From positions 558,001 to 622,000 of the forward strand of contig CAWJKY010000003.1 of assembly GCA_963843565.1 (NCBI GenBank): a DNA stretch of 64,000 nucleotides. The letters are read 5' to 3'. Shown here piece after piece: positions 7,997-17,651 of the stretch. The DNA comes from DASZQY01 sp963843565. GTDB taxonomy: Bacteria > Pseudomonadota > Alphaproteobacteria > Rhizobiales > Kaistiaceae. How positions within the stretch are numbered: the first letter of the stretch is position 1; each line of letters starts with the position of its first letter. Both the position numbers and the translations under genes were made by a program. The notes under the pieces were generated by a model, which had not been told where the DNA came from, did no database searches, and saw only the letters and a program-made list of their open reading frames with translations.

Positions 7997-8995
7997 TTAT
8001 TCACCCCAGATGAGGAACAGGCCGGCATCGCCCGGCAGTCCGTCGGGAAAGTCGAGAATGCGCGCCGCGATGTGAAAGCCTCGGGGGCGCAGCTCCCGCT
8101 CCCAGCGCAAGTAGATCTCGGCCGCTTCGCCGCGCAGGGTGGTCGGCCACTCGGGGTCGGGCGCGTTGATGGCGCGCCCGCCGTCGCTGCACAGCTGGCT
8201 GGGGAATCGGAGGAGCAGGTACTCGGTCTCGCCGCGATCGGCCGCCTCGCGCGCGCCGTGGACCAGGCCGTGCCATCCCTTGTCGGAAATGTGGGTGTCG
8301 ATCAGATGGCGAATGACCCGGCGACGCACCTCGGATTCGACCGCATGCTGATGGGCGTGGACCTCGCGCTCGACATCCTTGTGATGCGCCACGAGATGGC
8401 GAAAGTCGCCAACGGTCAGTTCCTCGTCGCGGCGCTTGTCCGCCTCGTGGTGGAGCGGCGGAACGCCGGCGCCCGGCGATCCTCCGTTGGACTGCGACAT
8501 TGCCCGTTGCCGACGCGGCTCCGGCGGGAGAGGAACCGGTTCGAACTCCTCGCCGCCGATGGTGCGCAGAAGGTCAGCCCGCCGAACGATCCCGACGATC
8601 CTGCCCTCACTCACGACCGGCAGGCGCTTGACCTTGTGGGTCGCCATGAGGGCCGCGATTTCGTCCATGGGCGTCGTTTCGCTCACGGTGAGGACCGGAG
8701 AGGACATCACCTCGCGAGCGACGGCCAGCGGACCTTGCAGGTGCTCCAGAAACTCCGTGTTCAGCGATTCGCCCTCGGCCAGGCGCTGGAGCCACCACTC
8801 GCTCTTGGTCTCGCGTTCCGTCTTCTTGCGCCCGACCAGGTCGCCTTCGCTGACCATGCCAACGATCGCGCCGGCCTCCGAGACAACCGGGACGGCGCTG
8901 ATCCCGTGGGTCAGCAGCACCCGCGCGACCTCGCGCAAAGGCGTGTCGGGGCGCACCGAGACCACGTCGTTATTCATCAGGTCGCGTGCGTTCAT
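7997..8995 (-). CDS. Tandem CBS-domain protein with uncharacterised C-terminal domain
   Basis: A soluble protein of 332 residues. Residues 1-60 form one CBS motif (MNARDLMNNDVVSVRPDTPL, ISAVPVVSEAGAIVGMVSEG) and about 92-150 a second (VREVMSSPVLTVSETTPMD-like, KRLPVVSEGRIVGIVRRADL). The pair makes a Bateman module that usually binds adenosyl ligands. Residues about 190-332 are a separate, unrecognised domain rich in His and charged residues (DFRHLVAHHKDVEREVHAHQ), ending FHIAARILDFPDGLPGDAGL. Many homologues end in a BON domain after the CBS pair; no clear BON domain is recognisable here. It is divergent from tpiA. Function unknown; a stress or energy sensor is an inference. Confidence 0.85.
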   Translation of the reverse strand: MNARDLMNNDVVSVRPDTPLREVARVLLTHGISAVPVVSEAGAIVGMVSEGDLVGRKKTERETKSEWWLQRLAEGESLNTEFLEHLQGPLAVAREVMSSPVLTVSETTPMDEIAALMATHKVKRLPVVSEGRIVGIVRRADLLRTIGGEEFEPVPLPPEPRRQRAMSQSNGGSPGAGVPPLHHEADKRRDEELTVGDFRHLVAHHKDVEREVHAHQHAVESEVRRRVIRHLIDTHISDKGWHGLVHGAREAADRGETEYLLLRFPSQLCSDGGRAINAPDPEWPTTLRGEAAEIYLRWERELRPRGFHIAARILDFPDGLPGDAGLFLIWGE

Positions 8996-9180
8996 CGTTG
9001 AATCCCAAGAGGAAGCGGATGTCCGGGGCGAGCAGACTCCACCACTTTTGCCCGGCTATCGTCTAGTTCGGGCCCCGGACGAGGGCCTTGATCTTCCGCA
9101 AAATCAACCAACCGAGTGCTTTTTGGGCCGTTTTGGGTTACCGCTCGCCGCGCTCGGTGACAGGACATATGGAGACGACG

Positions 9181-9924
9181 ATGGCCCTCAAGAAGCTCGC
9201 TGCCGGTAACTGGAAGATGAACGGCACCCGCGCCAGCCTCGGCGAGCTGGCCGCGATCATTGCCGGCTCGGCGGGCGCAGCCTGCGAGGTCGCCGTCTGC
9301 CCGCCGGCGACCCTCGTTGCGGCCGCCGCGGCCGCCGTTCAGGGTTCGGCCGTCGGCGTCGGCGGTCAGGATTGTCACGCCGAGAAGTCGGGGGCCCACA
9401 CCGGTGACATCGCGGCCGAGATGCTGGCCGACGCCGGCGCTTCCTTGGTGATCGTGGGGCATTCCGAGCGCCGGACCGATCACGGCGAGACCGATGGCGA
9501 GGTGCGGGCCAAGGCCATGGCCGCCTGGCGCGCCGGCCTGACGGCAATCCTGTGCATTGGCGAGACCGAGGCCCAGAGGCGGGCCGGGGAAACCGAAGCG
9601 GTGCTGACCACGCAGATTGGCGGTTCCGTGCCGGAGGGCGCCACCGGCGCCAATCTGGTCGTCGCCTATGAGCCGGTCTGGGCGATCGGCACGGGGCTGA
9701 CGCCTTCCCTGGATGACATTCGTGCTGCCCACGCCCATATACGCTCCGAACTGAAGGCGAAGCTCGGCCCTGCCAGCGAGGGTGTGCGCATCCTCTATGG
9801 TGGGTCTGTGAAGCCGTCGAATGCCGGCGAGATCATGGCGCTTCCCGGCGTCGATGGGGCGCTGGTGGGCGGAGCAAGCCTGAAAGCCGTTGATTTCCTT
9901 GCGATTATCGCTGCCTGCGGATAG
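9181..9924 (+). CDS. tpiA: Triosephosphate isomerase
   Basis: Interconverts dihydroxyacetone phosphate and glyceraldehyde 3-phosphate. The 247 residues begin MALKKLAAGNWKMNGT, with catalytic Lys in NWKMNG. The electrophilic His is in VIVGHSERRTDHGE, the base Glu in VAYEPVWAIGTG, and the phosphate loop is RILYGGSVKPSNAGEI. The ATG at 9181 is chosen over 9169 because GGAG at 9171-9174 is spaced 6 bases from it. The 185-bp upstream gap separates it from the divergent CBS gene and holds its promoter; an 8-bp inverted repeat GTCCGGGG/CCCCGGAC spans 9021-9080 there. Confidence 0.97.
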   Translation: MALKKLAAGNWKMNGTRASLGELAAIIAGSAGAACEVAVCPPATLVAAAAAAVQGSAVGVGGQDCHAEKSGAHTGDIAAEMLADAGASLVIVGHSERRTDHGETDGEVRAKAMAAWRAGLTAILCIGETEAQRRAGETEAVLTTQIGGSVPEGATGANLVVAYEPVWAIGTGLTPSLDDIRAAHAHIRSELKAKLGPASEGVRILYGGSVKPSNAGEIMALPGVDGALVGGASLKAVDFLAIIAACG

Positions 9925-10028
9925 TCGCGTTGTGACCGCTGCGGGTCTGGCACGGCCCGGTTTGATCGTGTACAAGGCGCGCGGCTGAGCCGCCCCGGGC
10001 TCGCCGCGCCAATCCGGACACTGCTCGC

Positions 10029-10553
10029 ATGGAAACTGTCATCATCGTCATTCACCTGATGGTGATTATTGCCCTCGTGACGCTCGTCCTTCTGCAACGC
10101 TCGGAAGGCGGCGCGCTGGGCATCGGCGCCTCCAACAATTTCATGACCGGCCGTACCCAGGGAAACGTCCTGACGCGGGCCACCGGCATCCTGGCCGCGG
10201 CGTTCTTTTTGACCTCGATCGCGCTGACCGCGATCACGCAGTTCACCGCCCCGCCGTCCTCGATTATCGACACCACCACGGCCGCTCCCGCGAACACCCC
10301 GACGACCCCGACTACCGGCGGCACGACGGACACGACCGGGACGGGCGGCAGCACCGATCAGTCGACGGGGGCGAGCACGAGCGGCAACGGCAACGGCATC
10401 CTCGATGAACTGAACCGCTACACGGGCCAGACGCCCCCCACCGGCGGCGGGACCACGTCAGGCGGAACCACCACCACGGGCGGCGGCACGACGACCGGCA
10501 GCGGCGGAACCACCACGCCGCCGGCGACGCCCGAAGTTCCGACCACTCAGTAA
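10029..10553 (+). CDS. secG: Preprotein translocase subunit SecG with long low-complexity tail
   Basis: A small inner-membrane subunit of the SecYEG channel. The first ~80 residues contain two membrane helices (METVIIVIHLMVIIALVTLV and ILAAAFFLTSIALTAI) flanking the conserved LLQRSEGGALGIG and FMTGRTQGNVLTRAT. Residues about 85-174 form a Thr/Gly-rich, probably disordered tail (for example GGGTTSGGTTTTGGGTTTGS), making the protein about twice the size of the conserved core. Such extensions occur in rhizobial SecG; their function is not established. It follows tpiA by 104 bases, the usual alphaproteobacterial order. Confidence 0.95.
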   Translation: METVIIVIHLMVIIALVTLVLLQRSEGGALGIGASNNFMTGRTQGNVLTRATGILAAAFFLTSIALTAITQFTAPPSSIIDTTTAAPANTPTTPTTGGTTDTTGTGGSTDQSTGASTSGNGNGILDELNRYTGQTPPTGGGTTSGGTTTTGGGTTTGSGGTTTPPATPEVPTTQ

Positions 10554-10574
10554 GCGAGTTGCGCATGTGCCCGA

Positions 10575-10603
10575 TCCCGGCGTCGAGTTCGATCCCGCCG
10601 GGA
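10575..10603. terminator. Inverted repeat between secG and pyrG
   Basis: TCCCGGCG at 10575-10582 pairs perfectly with CGCCGGGA at 10596-10603 across a 13-base loop. No uridine run follows, so it is a weak terminator or an mRNA-processing hairpin at best. Confidence 0.35.
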
Positions 10604-10679
10604 GCGGCGCCTCTTTGATCGGTGGGTGGCGCGTTTTGCGTCAAGCGAATCACGCGGGCAAGAGATAGGGTAGGGGCCC

Positions 10680-12311
<1,632 letters not shown>

Positions 12312-12338
12312 CCGGCGCCGTCTTCGAGGAAACCTCCC

Positions 12339-12665
12339 TTGCTCTACGAACAGCGTATCTACTCATGCGTTCCCGGCCGGCTGCCCAATCTGCTCGCCCG
12401 GTTCGAGAACCACACGCTGCGGATCTGGAAGCGGTTCGGCATCCGCCCGGTCGGCTTCTGGACGGTGGTGATCGGTGACGGCAACCTCGATCTCCACTAT
12501 CTGCTGGCGTGGGAATCGCTGGCGGAGCGCGAGGAAAAATGGAACGCCTTCGTCGCCGACCCGGAGTGGATCGCGGCACGCGACGAAAGCGAGAAGGACG
12601 GGCCGATCGTCGCCAACATCAAGAGCACGATCCTGCAGCCGACGTCGTTCTCGCCGATGCAGTAG
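12339..12665 (+). CDS. NIPSNAP-family protein
   Basis: A 108-residue dimeric alpha/beta-barrel type protein. It starts MLYEQRIYSCVPGRLPNLL from TTG at 12339, with GAGGA 8 bases upstream. The NIPSNAP signature is visible in LARFENHTLRIWKRFGI, PVGFWTVVIGD, LHYLLAWESLAEREEKW and the final IKSTILQPTSFSPMQ. It lies 27 bases after pyrG and is probably co-transcribed. Family members are poorly characterised; no reaction can be assigned. Confidence 0.88.
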   Translation: MLYEQRIYSCVPGRLPNLLARFENHTLRIWKRFGIRPVGFWTVVIGDGNLDLHYLLAWESLAEREEKWNAFVADPEWIAARDESEKDGPIVANIKSTILQPTSFSPMQ

Positions 12666-12671
12666 GGCCGC

Positions 12672-13463
12672 TTACGCAGGCCGCCGCGCGATCAGGGCGG
12701 TCGTTTCCAGAATCTCCGTGACGTTGCCGTCGACCGCGACCTTGTCGATCAGTGCGCGGATGTCGCTGACCATCGCTTCCATCTTCTCCGGTCCGATTTC
12801 CCCCGGCGACGTCCGGGACATCGACAGCGCGCGGTCGACGAGACTGTCGGCCGCCGTCACCACCCGGTCGACCACGGCGATCCGCTTCAGGTCGCGGAAC
12901 GGCGAACCGATGATCATTGCCTCGTGCGGGGTCCAGTTCGGCTGACGCTGCACCGCTCCGCCATCGTCGGCGTACCGCTCGATAATCTGACGGTAGTCGG
13001 TCATCCAGCGACTTTCCTCAGTCGGAATCGGCTTGACGTCGAGCAGAACCACCGCACCCCCCGGCTCGATCAGTTGATCGAGCCGCTTCAGCGTCTCGAC
13101 CCGGTCCATCCAGTGAAATGAACGGCCCATGACCACCGCCTTGAAGGTCCCGAAGTGCGGGCCAAGGTCGTTGGAGCTTCCCTGAACGGCGGTCACCTTC
13201 TTCCCGAACGCAGCGGCGTTCGCGATGAGGGCGCCCAGCATGTCGGGCTCGGGGTCGACGGCAATGACTTCATGGACGAGCGGCGCGAAGCCGGTCGTCA
13301 GCGGTCCCGGCCCGCAGCCGAGGTCCATCACGCGGTCGCGCGACGAGAGGCCGCAGAACGCGACGACCCAAGGGAAGATGCGCGGCGAGTAGGGAGGACG
13401 CGCGTGATAGTGCGCCGCCGCGGTCCGGAAGCGCCGCGGCTGGTAGGGAACGATCTCGATCAT
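12672..13463 (-). CDS. Class I SAM-dependent methyltransferase
   Basis: A 263-residue Rossmann-fold methyltransferase. Motif I is VMDLGCGPGPLTTGF, followed by the acidic residue at strand 2 (EVIAVDPEPDML), FKAVVMGRSFHWMDRVETL (motif II region) and LIEPGGAVVLLDV (motif III). It starts MIEIVPYQPRRFRTAAAHYH at ATG 13461-13463; 18 upstream codons are open but lack family sequence. It is convergent with the NIPSNAP gene, with 6 bases between the stops. The substrate is unknown. Confidence 0.9.
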   Translation of the reverse strand: MIEIVPYQPRRFRTAAAHYHARPPYSPRIFPWVVAFCGLSSRDRVMDLGCGPGPLTTGFAPLVHEVIAVDPEPDMLGALIANAAAFGKKVTAVQGSSNDLGPHFGTFKAVVMGRSFHWMDRVETLKRLDQLIEPGGAVVLLDVKPIPTEESRWMTDYRQIIERYADDGGAVQRQPNWTPHEAMIIGSPFRDLKRIAVVDRVVTAADSLVDRALSMSRTSPGEIGPEKMEAMVSDIRALIDKVAVDGNVTEILETTALIARRPA

Positions 13464-13566
13464 GGGCGGACTATAGCAACGCAGAGCACGGCCCGGGTGC
13501 CAGAATTGCCGCGCCATTGTTCGTTCATGCGCGGTTCAACTGGAGTGTGCGATTCATATTTCCACG

Positions 13567-13884
13567 ATGTCCTGGAAAACGATCCTCCATGCGAATCGGG
13601 CGTGGGTTCTGTTCGCCCTTCTGTTGTTCGCGCTCGCCGCCGCGGTGCCGACGCGGTCTCAGACGAGCAACCAGGTGTCGCTCGACGGCACGTTGACCAG
13701 CGAGGGCGTCGAGTGCCCGACCATGCGGACCGCCGACGACAAGCTCTATTCGCTGGCGCTGCGCACGCCGCAGAACGCGTTCTTCCCGGGTGACAAGATT
13801 CACGTTGAGGGAACCATCGCGCAGGTCTCGATCTGCCAACAGGGCACGACCATCGAGGTGGAGAAGCTGACCCCCGCCGAGTGA
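13567..13884 (+). CDS. Small secreted protein, hypothetical
   Basis: A protein of 105 residues. Residues 1-32 form a probable signal peptide (MSWKTILHANRAWVLFALLL then a hydrophobic Ala/Leu run). The mature part has two cysteines (VECPTM and VSICQQG) that could form one disulfide, and a pattern of short strands (VSLDGTLTSEG, KLYSLAL, DKIHVEGTIAQ, TTIEVEKLTPAE) that could be an OB-like or small beta fold. No family is firmly recognised. It is divergent from the methyltransferase and lies 36 bases upstream of the VOC gene. Confidence 0.65.
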   Translation: MSWKTILHANRAWVLFALLLFALAAAVPTRSQTSNQVSLDGTLTSEGVECPTMRTADDKLYSLALRTPQNAFFPGDKIHVEGTIAQVSICQQGTTIEVEKLTPAE

Positions 13885-13920
13885 GTGTGCGCGGGCCGAT
13901 GCGGGTGCTACAAGGCGCCC

Positions 13921-14793
13921 ATGCTTGCCACGCCACGCGATATCGACCACCTCGTGCTTGCCGTCCGCGACCTTGATGCGGCGCGGGCGAACTACGAACG
14001 CCTCGGTTTCACGCTGACGCCCGTCGCACGCCATCCGTGGGGCACAGAGAACTCGCTCGCCCAGCTGCAGGGATCGTTTCTGGAACTGCTGGCGCTTGCC
14101 GATCCGGCGGCTGTCCCCGAGCCGACCGCGACGGCTTTCTCGTTCGGCGCGTTCAACCGCGACTATCTGGAGGCGCGCGAAGGGCTCTCCATGCTGGCGC
14201 TGAAGAGCGCCGATGCGGCCGCCGACCGCGCCGACTTCGCCGCGCACGAACTGCCGGTGTTCGACCCGTTCGGATTCGAGCGTATCGCGGAAGCGCCGGA
14301 CGGGGCCGAGCGCAAGGTCGCCTTCTCGCTCGCCTTCACCAGTGACGCGCGCACCCACGGCGCCGCGGGCTTCTTCACCTGCCAGCATCTCTACCCGGAG
14401 AATTTCTGGCGGACCGAGTATCAGCGCCATCCGAACGGCGCGCTCCACGTCGCCTCGGTCGTGTTCGTCACCCGCGATCCTGCTGACTTTCACGAGTTCC
14501 TGACCCACTTCACCGGGCAGCACGACATGCTGTCGACCAGCTTGCACGTCCGTTTCGATCTTGGGCAGGGCGGGGTCGACGTGCTGTCACCGGTCGCCTA
14601 TCGCGCCTTTTTCGGGGAGGACTGCGAACCCGATCCGCGCCGCTTCCTCGCCTGCCGTGTGGCGGTCGCCGACGTCGCGGTCACGCGCGATCTGCTGACG
14701 GCGAGCGGCGTTCCGTTCAGCGAGATTTCCGGCGCGCTGGTCGTGCCGTCGTCGTTCGCGCACGGCTGCGCTGTCGCGTTCGTCGCGGCCTGA
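13921..14793 (+). CDS. VOC-superfamily (glyoxalase-like) protein
   Basis: A 290-residue protein with a glyoxalase-3-like arrangement. The first half starts MLATPRDIDHLVLAVRDLDA and has ANYERLGFTLTPVARHPWGT and GSFLELLALADP, a metal-ligand-like His and Glu pattern. The second half has HVASVVFVTRDPADFHEFL and FLACRVAVADVAVTRDLL. The ATG at 13921 is chosen over the upstream in-frame GTG at 13885 because the beta-alpha-beta module begins there. The reaction is unknown; the family includes dioxygenases, isomerases and resistance proteins. It ends 17 bases before kdsA. Confidence 0.85.
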   Translation: MLATPRDIDHLVLAVRDLDAARANYERLGFTLTPVARHPWGTENSLAQLQGSFLELLALADPAAVPEPTATAFSFGAFNRDYLEAREGLSMLALKSADAAADRADFAAHELPVFDPFGFERIAEAPDGAERKVAFSLAFTSDARTHGAAGFFTCQHLYPENFWRTEYQRHPNGALHVASVVFVTRDPADFHEFLTHFTGQHDMLSTSLHVRFDLGQGGVDVLSPVAYRAFFGEDCEPDPRRFLACRVAVADVAVTRDLLTASGVPFSEISGALVVPSSFAHGCAVAFVAA

Positions 14794-14810
14794 GCTATAG
14801 TCCTGCCGCC

Positions 14811-15644
14811 ATGAAGCCCAACCCCCACGTCAAGGTCGGCGCCGCTACCTTCGGCAACGACCTGCCGCTCGCGCTGATCGCCGGCCCGTGCCAGCTCGAG
14901 TCGCGCGAACACGCGTTCGACATGGCGGGGCGGCTGAAGGAATTGACGGCAAAGCTCGGGATCGGTTTCGTCTACAAGACCTCGTTCGACAAGGCGAACC
15001 GCACCAGCCTCGCGGGCAAGCGTGGCATGGGCCTCGACAAGGCGCTCGCCGTGTTCGCGGACCTCCGCGCCGAACTGGACGTCACCATCCTCACTGACGT
15101 GCACGAGCGTGCCCAGTGCGCCGAAATCGCACCGGTGGTCGACGTGCTTCAAATTCCGGCGTTTCTCAGCCGGCAGACGGACCTGCTCGTCGCGGCCGCG
15201 CAAACCGGCAAGGTCGTCAACGTCAAGAAGGGTCAGTTCCTGGCGCCATGGGACATGGCCAACGTGGCCGACAAGATTACCGGCAGCGGCAACGCAAACG
15301 TGCTCCTCACCGAGCGCGGTGCGAGCTTCGGCTACAACACGCTGGTGTCCGATATGCGCGCCCTGCCGATCATGGCGGAGACCGGCGCGCCGGTGATCTT
15401 CGACGCCACCCATTCGGTGCAGCAGCCGGGCGGGCAGGGCGCTTCGACGGGCGGCGACCGCCGCTTCGTGCCGGTGCTGGCGCGGGCGGCTGTCGCGGTC
15501 GGCGTCGCCGGCGTCTTCATCGAGACCCACCAGGACCCGGACAGCGCCCCCTCCGACGGGCCCAACATGGTGCCCATCGCCGAGATGCCGGCTCTGCTGG
15601 AACAGCTGATGGCGCTCGACGCGGTGGCCAAGCGCAAGCCTTGA
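14811..15644 (+). CDS. kdsA: 3-deoxy-8-phosphooctulonate (KDO-8-P) synthase
   Basis: Condenses phosphoenolpyruvate and arabinose 5-phosphate for the KDO of lipid A-core. The 277 residues include LALIAGPCQLESREHAFDMA, FVYKTSFDKANRTS, ILTDVHERAQCAEIAPVVDV, IPAFLSRQTDLLVAAA, VNVKKGQFLAPWDM, LLTERGASFGYNTLVSDMR, VIFDATHSVQQPGGQG and IETHQDPDSAPSDGPNM. The lipopolysaccharide role implies a Gram-negative outer membrane. The gene is convergent with the DUF6159 gene, and both stop codons lie in one palindrome (15642-15657). Confidence 0.97.
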   Translation: MKPNPHVKVGAATFGNDLPLALIAGPCQLESREHAFDMAGRLKELTAKLGIGFVYKTSFDKANRTSLAGKRGMGLDKALAVFADLRAELDVTILTDVHERAQCAEIAPVVDVLQIPAFLSRQTDLLVAAAQTGKVVNVKKGQFLAPWDMANVADKITGSGNANVLLTERGASFGYNTLVSDMRALPIMAETGAPVIFDATHSVQQPGGQGASTGGDRRFVPVLARAAVAVGVAGVFIETHQDPDSAPSDGPNMVPIAEMPALLEQLMALDAVAKRKP

Positions 15645-15657
15645 CCGCGAGCGGTCA
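15642..15657. terminator. Palindrome carrying the stop codons of two convergent genes
   Basis: TGACCGC GA GCGGTCA is a perfect 16-base inverted repeat. Its first three bases are the TGA stop of kdsA, and its last three are the complement of the stop of the opposing membrane-protein gene. It could act as a compact bidirectional hairpin; no uridine run is present on either side. Confidence 0.5.
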
Positions 15658-16518
15658 GTTGCCCTTCCGGGTGAAAGCACCACGGATCATGTCGCGGTCG
15701 AAGTTCCGCGGCGGCTCGCCGATGGCGGCGTAATAATAGACCGCTGCGGAATAGATCCCCGTCAACGCCGCGCCGAACAGCATGACCGTCAGGAGCAGGA
15801 CGACGCCCGCCGCCAGTAGCGGAATGCCGAGGGCCTGATTGCCGGCGCCGAGCAGCGCGCCGCCGCCGAAGAAGAACGGCACAGCGACAACCGCGACGAC
15901 GAGCCCCAGTACCGTCGAGATGCCGGCGGTGCCGACGATGTTCTCGCCCCACGTATCGCGGAGAAGGCCAGCACTCTTTTCGATCGCCTTGATCGGCCCG
16001 ATCCCCTCGACGGCGAGAACGGGCACGACCAGGAACGTCGCGACCGTCCAGGCCAGTCCGACGCCGCCGGCAATAAGCCGGCCGAGAAGACCGCTGCGCT
16101 CGGCAATTGCGCGCAACAGCACGCCCACGGTTGCCGAGACAATGGCGTATCCGAGGATCGGCACGATCCGGCTCGCCGCCAGTGCCAGCGCAGAGCGTAC
16201 GGTCGGGTCGCCACCTTCGAGCCGCGCGAGCGCCGCGCCGACCAGGGCGGTGTTGAAGAAGATCACGATGGAATACTGGACGACGTAGAGAGCGAAGAGC
16301 CAGACATAGAGCCACAGGGACAGCGCGCCGCTGTTGTTGGCCGTCGGCGCGAACGCGTCGCTCATCATCATCTGCCAAGCAAACGTTCCGACAACGATCG
16401 CCGAGGCCACCCCCGAGATGGCGGGCAGGATCAGCAGTTCCTCGTCGGCGCGCAGCACCTCGAAACTCGCCTTCACCAGGCGCCAGCTGCGCGCGAAGTT
16501 GCCGATCAGGTCGGTCAT
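15655..16518 (-). CDS. DUF6159-like integral membrane protein
   Basis: A 287-residue polytopic membrane protein starting MTDLIGNFARSWRLVKASFE, the N-terminal signature of DUF6159 proteins (short amphipathic start, then LRADEELLILPAISGVASA). About six hydrophobic segments follow, including LWLYVWLFALYVVQYSIVIF, TAGISTVLGLVVAVVAVPFF and ALGIPLLAAGVVLLLTVMLF. A conserved soluble loop reads AIEKSAGLLRDTWGENIVG. It ends FDRDMIRGAFTRKGN. The start is ATG 16516-16518. Function unknown. Confidence 0.85.
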   Translation of the reverse strand: MTDLIGNFARSWRLVKASFEVLRADEELLILPAISGVASAIVVGTFAWQMMMSDAFAPTANNSGALSLWLYVWLFALYVVQYSIVIFFNTALVGAALARLEGGDPTVRSALALAASRIVPILGYAIVSATVGVLLRAIAERSGLLGRLIAGGVGLAWTVATFLVVPVLAVEGIGPIKAIEKSAGLLRDTWGENIVGTAGISTVLGLVVAVVAVPFFFGGGALLGAGNQALGIPLLAAGVVLLLTVMLFGAALTGIYSAAVYYYAAIGEPPRNFDRDMIRGAFTRKGN

Positions 16519-16604
16519 TGCCTGGGTCTCCGGGCCGGAAATTCCCGCCAGAATCGCTCCGCCGCCCTCAAGGAAGGGTAAATCGAGGCGCTCGGCGTCC
16601 CCGG

Positions 16605-17072
16605 CTATGGATAGGTGAAGGTCTGCTCGCGGCGTACCGCGTCGGTGGAGGTGGTCGTTTCGTCGTAGGCGACGAAGCCATCGAGAACCGCGTGCCAGAA
16701 GCCGATCGCGCCGGCGTTCACCTCGCGCTGCGTGATCCGCCAGGGGCCCGGAAACCGGGCGATCAGACGCCGCGCCGCCGCGCGGCCGATGCCGCTGCGC
16801 CGATGAGTCTGGGCGACGGAGAACTCCGCGATCTGCGTGCACCCGGACGCGGCTTCCCTGCGGACAAGCGCGAAGCCGGCGTTCACTCCATCTGCCACCA
16901 GCCAGAATGGCCAACGGCTGTCTGGTTCGGTCCAGTAGAGGTCGAAGTAAGCATAGGGCTGCTCGGGATCGACGCCGGGGATGATGGTCGCCATCTCGGC
17001 GATGTAGTCGCGCATCATCGCGGCGAGCGCGGAATTTTCTTCGAGCGGGACGATCACTTCGCCGGTGGTCAT
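16605..17072 (-). CDS. GNAT-family N-acetyltransferase
   Basis: A protein of 155 residues with acetyltransferase motifs: PFWLVADGVNAGFALVRRE (strand 4 region), AEFSVAQTHRRSGIGRAAAR (motif A with the Q/RxxGxG/A acetyl-CoA loop) and ITQREVNAGAIGFWHAVLDG (motif B). The start MTTGEVIVPLEENSALAAMM is ATG 17070-17072, overlapping the stop of the TMEM175-like gene by 4 bases. The substrate is unknown. Confidence 0.88.
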   Translation of the reverse strand: MTTGEVIVPLEENSALAAMMRDYIAEMATIIPGVDPEQPYAYFDLYWTEPDSRWPFWLVADGVNAGFALVRREAASGCTQIAEFSVAQTHRRSGIGRAAARRLIARFPGPWRITQREVNAGAIGFWHAVLDGFVAYDETTTSTDAVRREQTFTYP

Positions 17073-17647
17073 TCCTCGTGGACCACTCGTTCGATGCGCC
17101 GGTCCGGCACCAGCCACATGATCGCGACAGCGAAATAGAGCGCCATCGAGATCGGTGCGTAGAAGAACGAGACGGCGATGGCCGCGAGGTAGACCACCGG
17201 CGAAATCCTGCCCTTGAAGTCGCGACCGAGCGCGACCGCGATGGGCGAACTGGTGCCGTTCGCTGCAATCAGCGTGCGGGCGAGAATGAAATAGGCGACC
17301 CCCGCCGCCAGAAGATCGACGCCGTAGAGAGCGACCGGGATCGGTGCGAAATGGTTCTCGCCCATCCAGGCGGTGACAAACGGCATCAGCGACAGCCAGA
17401 ACAGCAGGTGGAGGTTGGCCCACAGCACCCGGCCATCCACGTGCGGCGCCGCCTGCAGCATGTGGTGATGGTTGTTCCAGTAGATGCCGAGGTGGAGGAA
17501 GCTCAGCACATAGCTGACGAAGACCGGCGCAAGCGGCGTCAGCGCCGACCACTCCTCGCCGTGCGGCACCTTCAGCTCCAGCACCATGATGGTGATGATG
17601 ATCGCCAGAACGCCGTCGCTGAAGGCTTCCAGCCGCCCCCTGTTCAT
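17069..17647 (-). CDS. TMEM175-family potassium channel-like membrane protein
   Basis: A 192-residue membrane protein starting MNRGRLEAFSDGVLAIIITI. The F-S-D-G motif in the first helix is the hallmark of the TMEM175 family, whose bacterial members form tetrameric K+ channels. Further helices include FVSYVLSFLHLGIYWNNHHH, LWANLHLLFWLSLMPFVTAW, VALYGVDLLAAGVAYFILA, YLAAIAVSFFYAPIS and MALYFAVAIMWLVP, six in all. The start is ATG 17645-17647, 4 bases after the queF stop. The GNAT gene overlaps its 3' end. Confidence 0.88.
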   Translation of the reverse strand: MNRGRLEAFSDGVLAIIITIMVLELKVPHGEEWSALTPLAPVFVSYVLSFLHLGIYWNNHHHMLQAAPHVDGRVLWANLHLLFWLSLMPFVTAWMGENHFAPIPVALYGVDLLAAGVAYFILARTLIAANGTSSPIAVALGRDFKGRISPVVYLAAIAVSFFYAPISMALYFAVAIMWLVPDRRIERVVHEE

Positions 17648-17651
17648 GGGG

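Noticed and set aside
9092..9111. TTGAT...ATCAA near tpiA, resembling an FNR box
   Set aside because: The half-sites are separated by 10 bases, whereas FNR-type boxes have 4.
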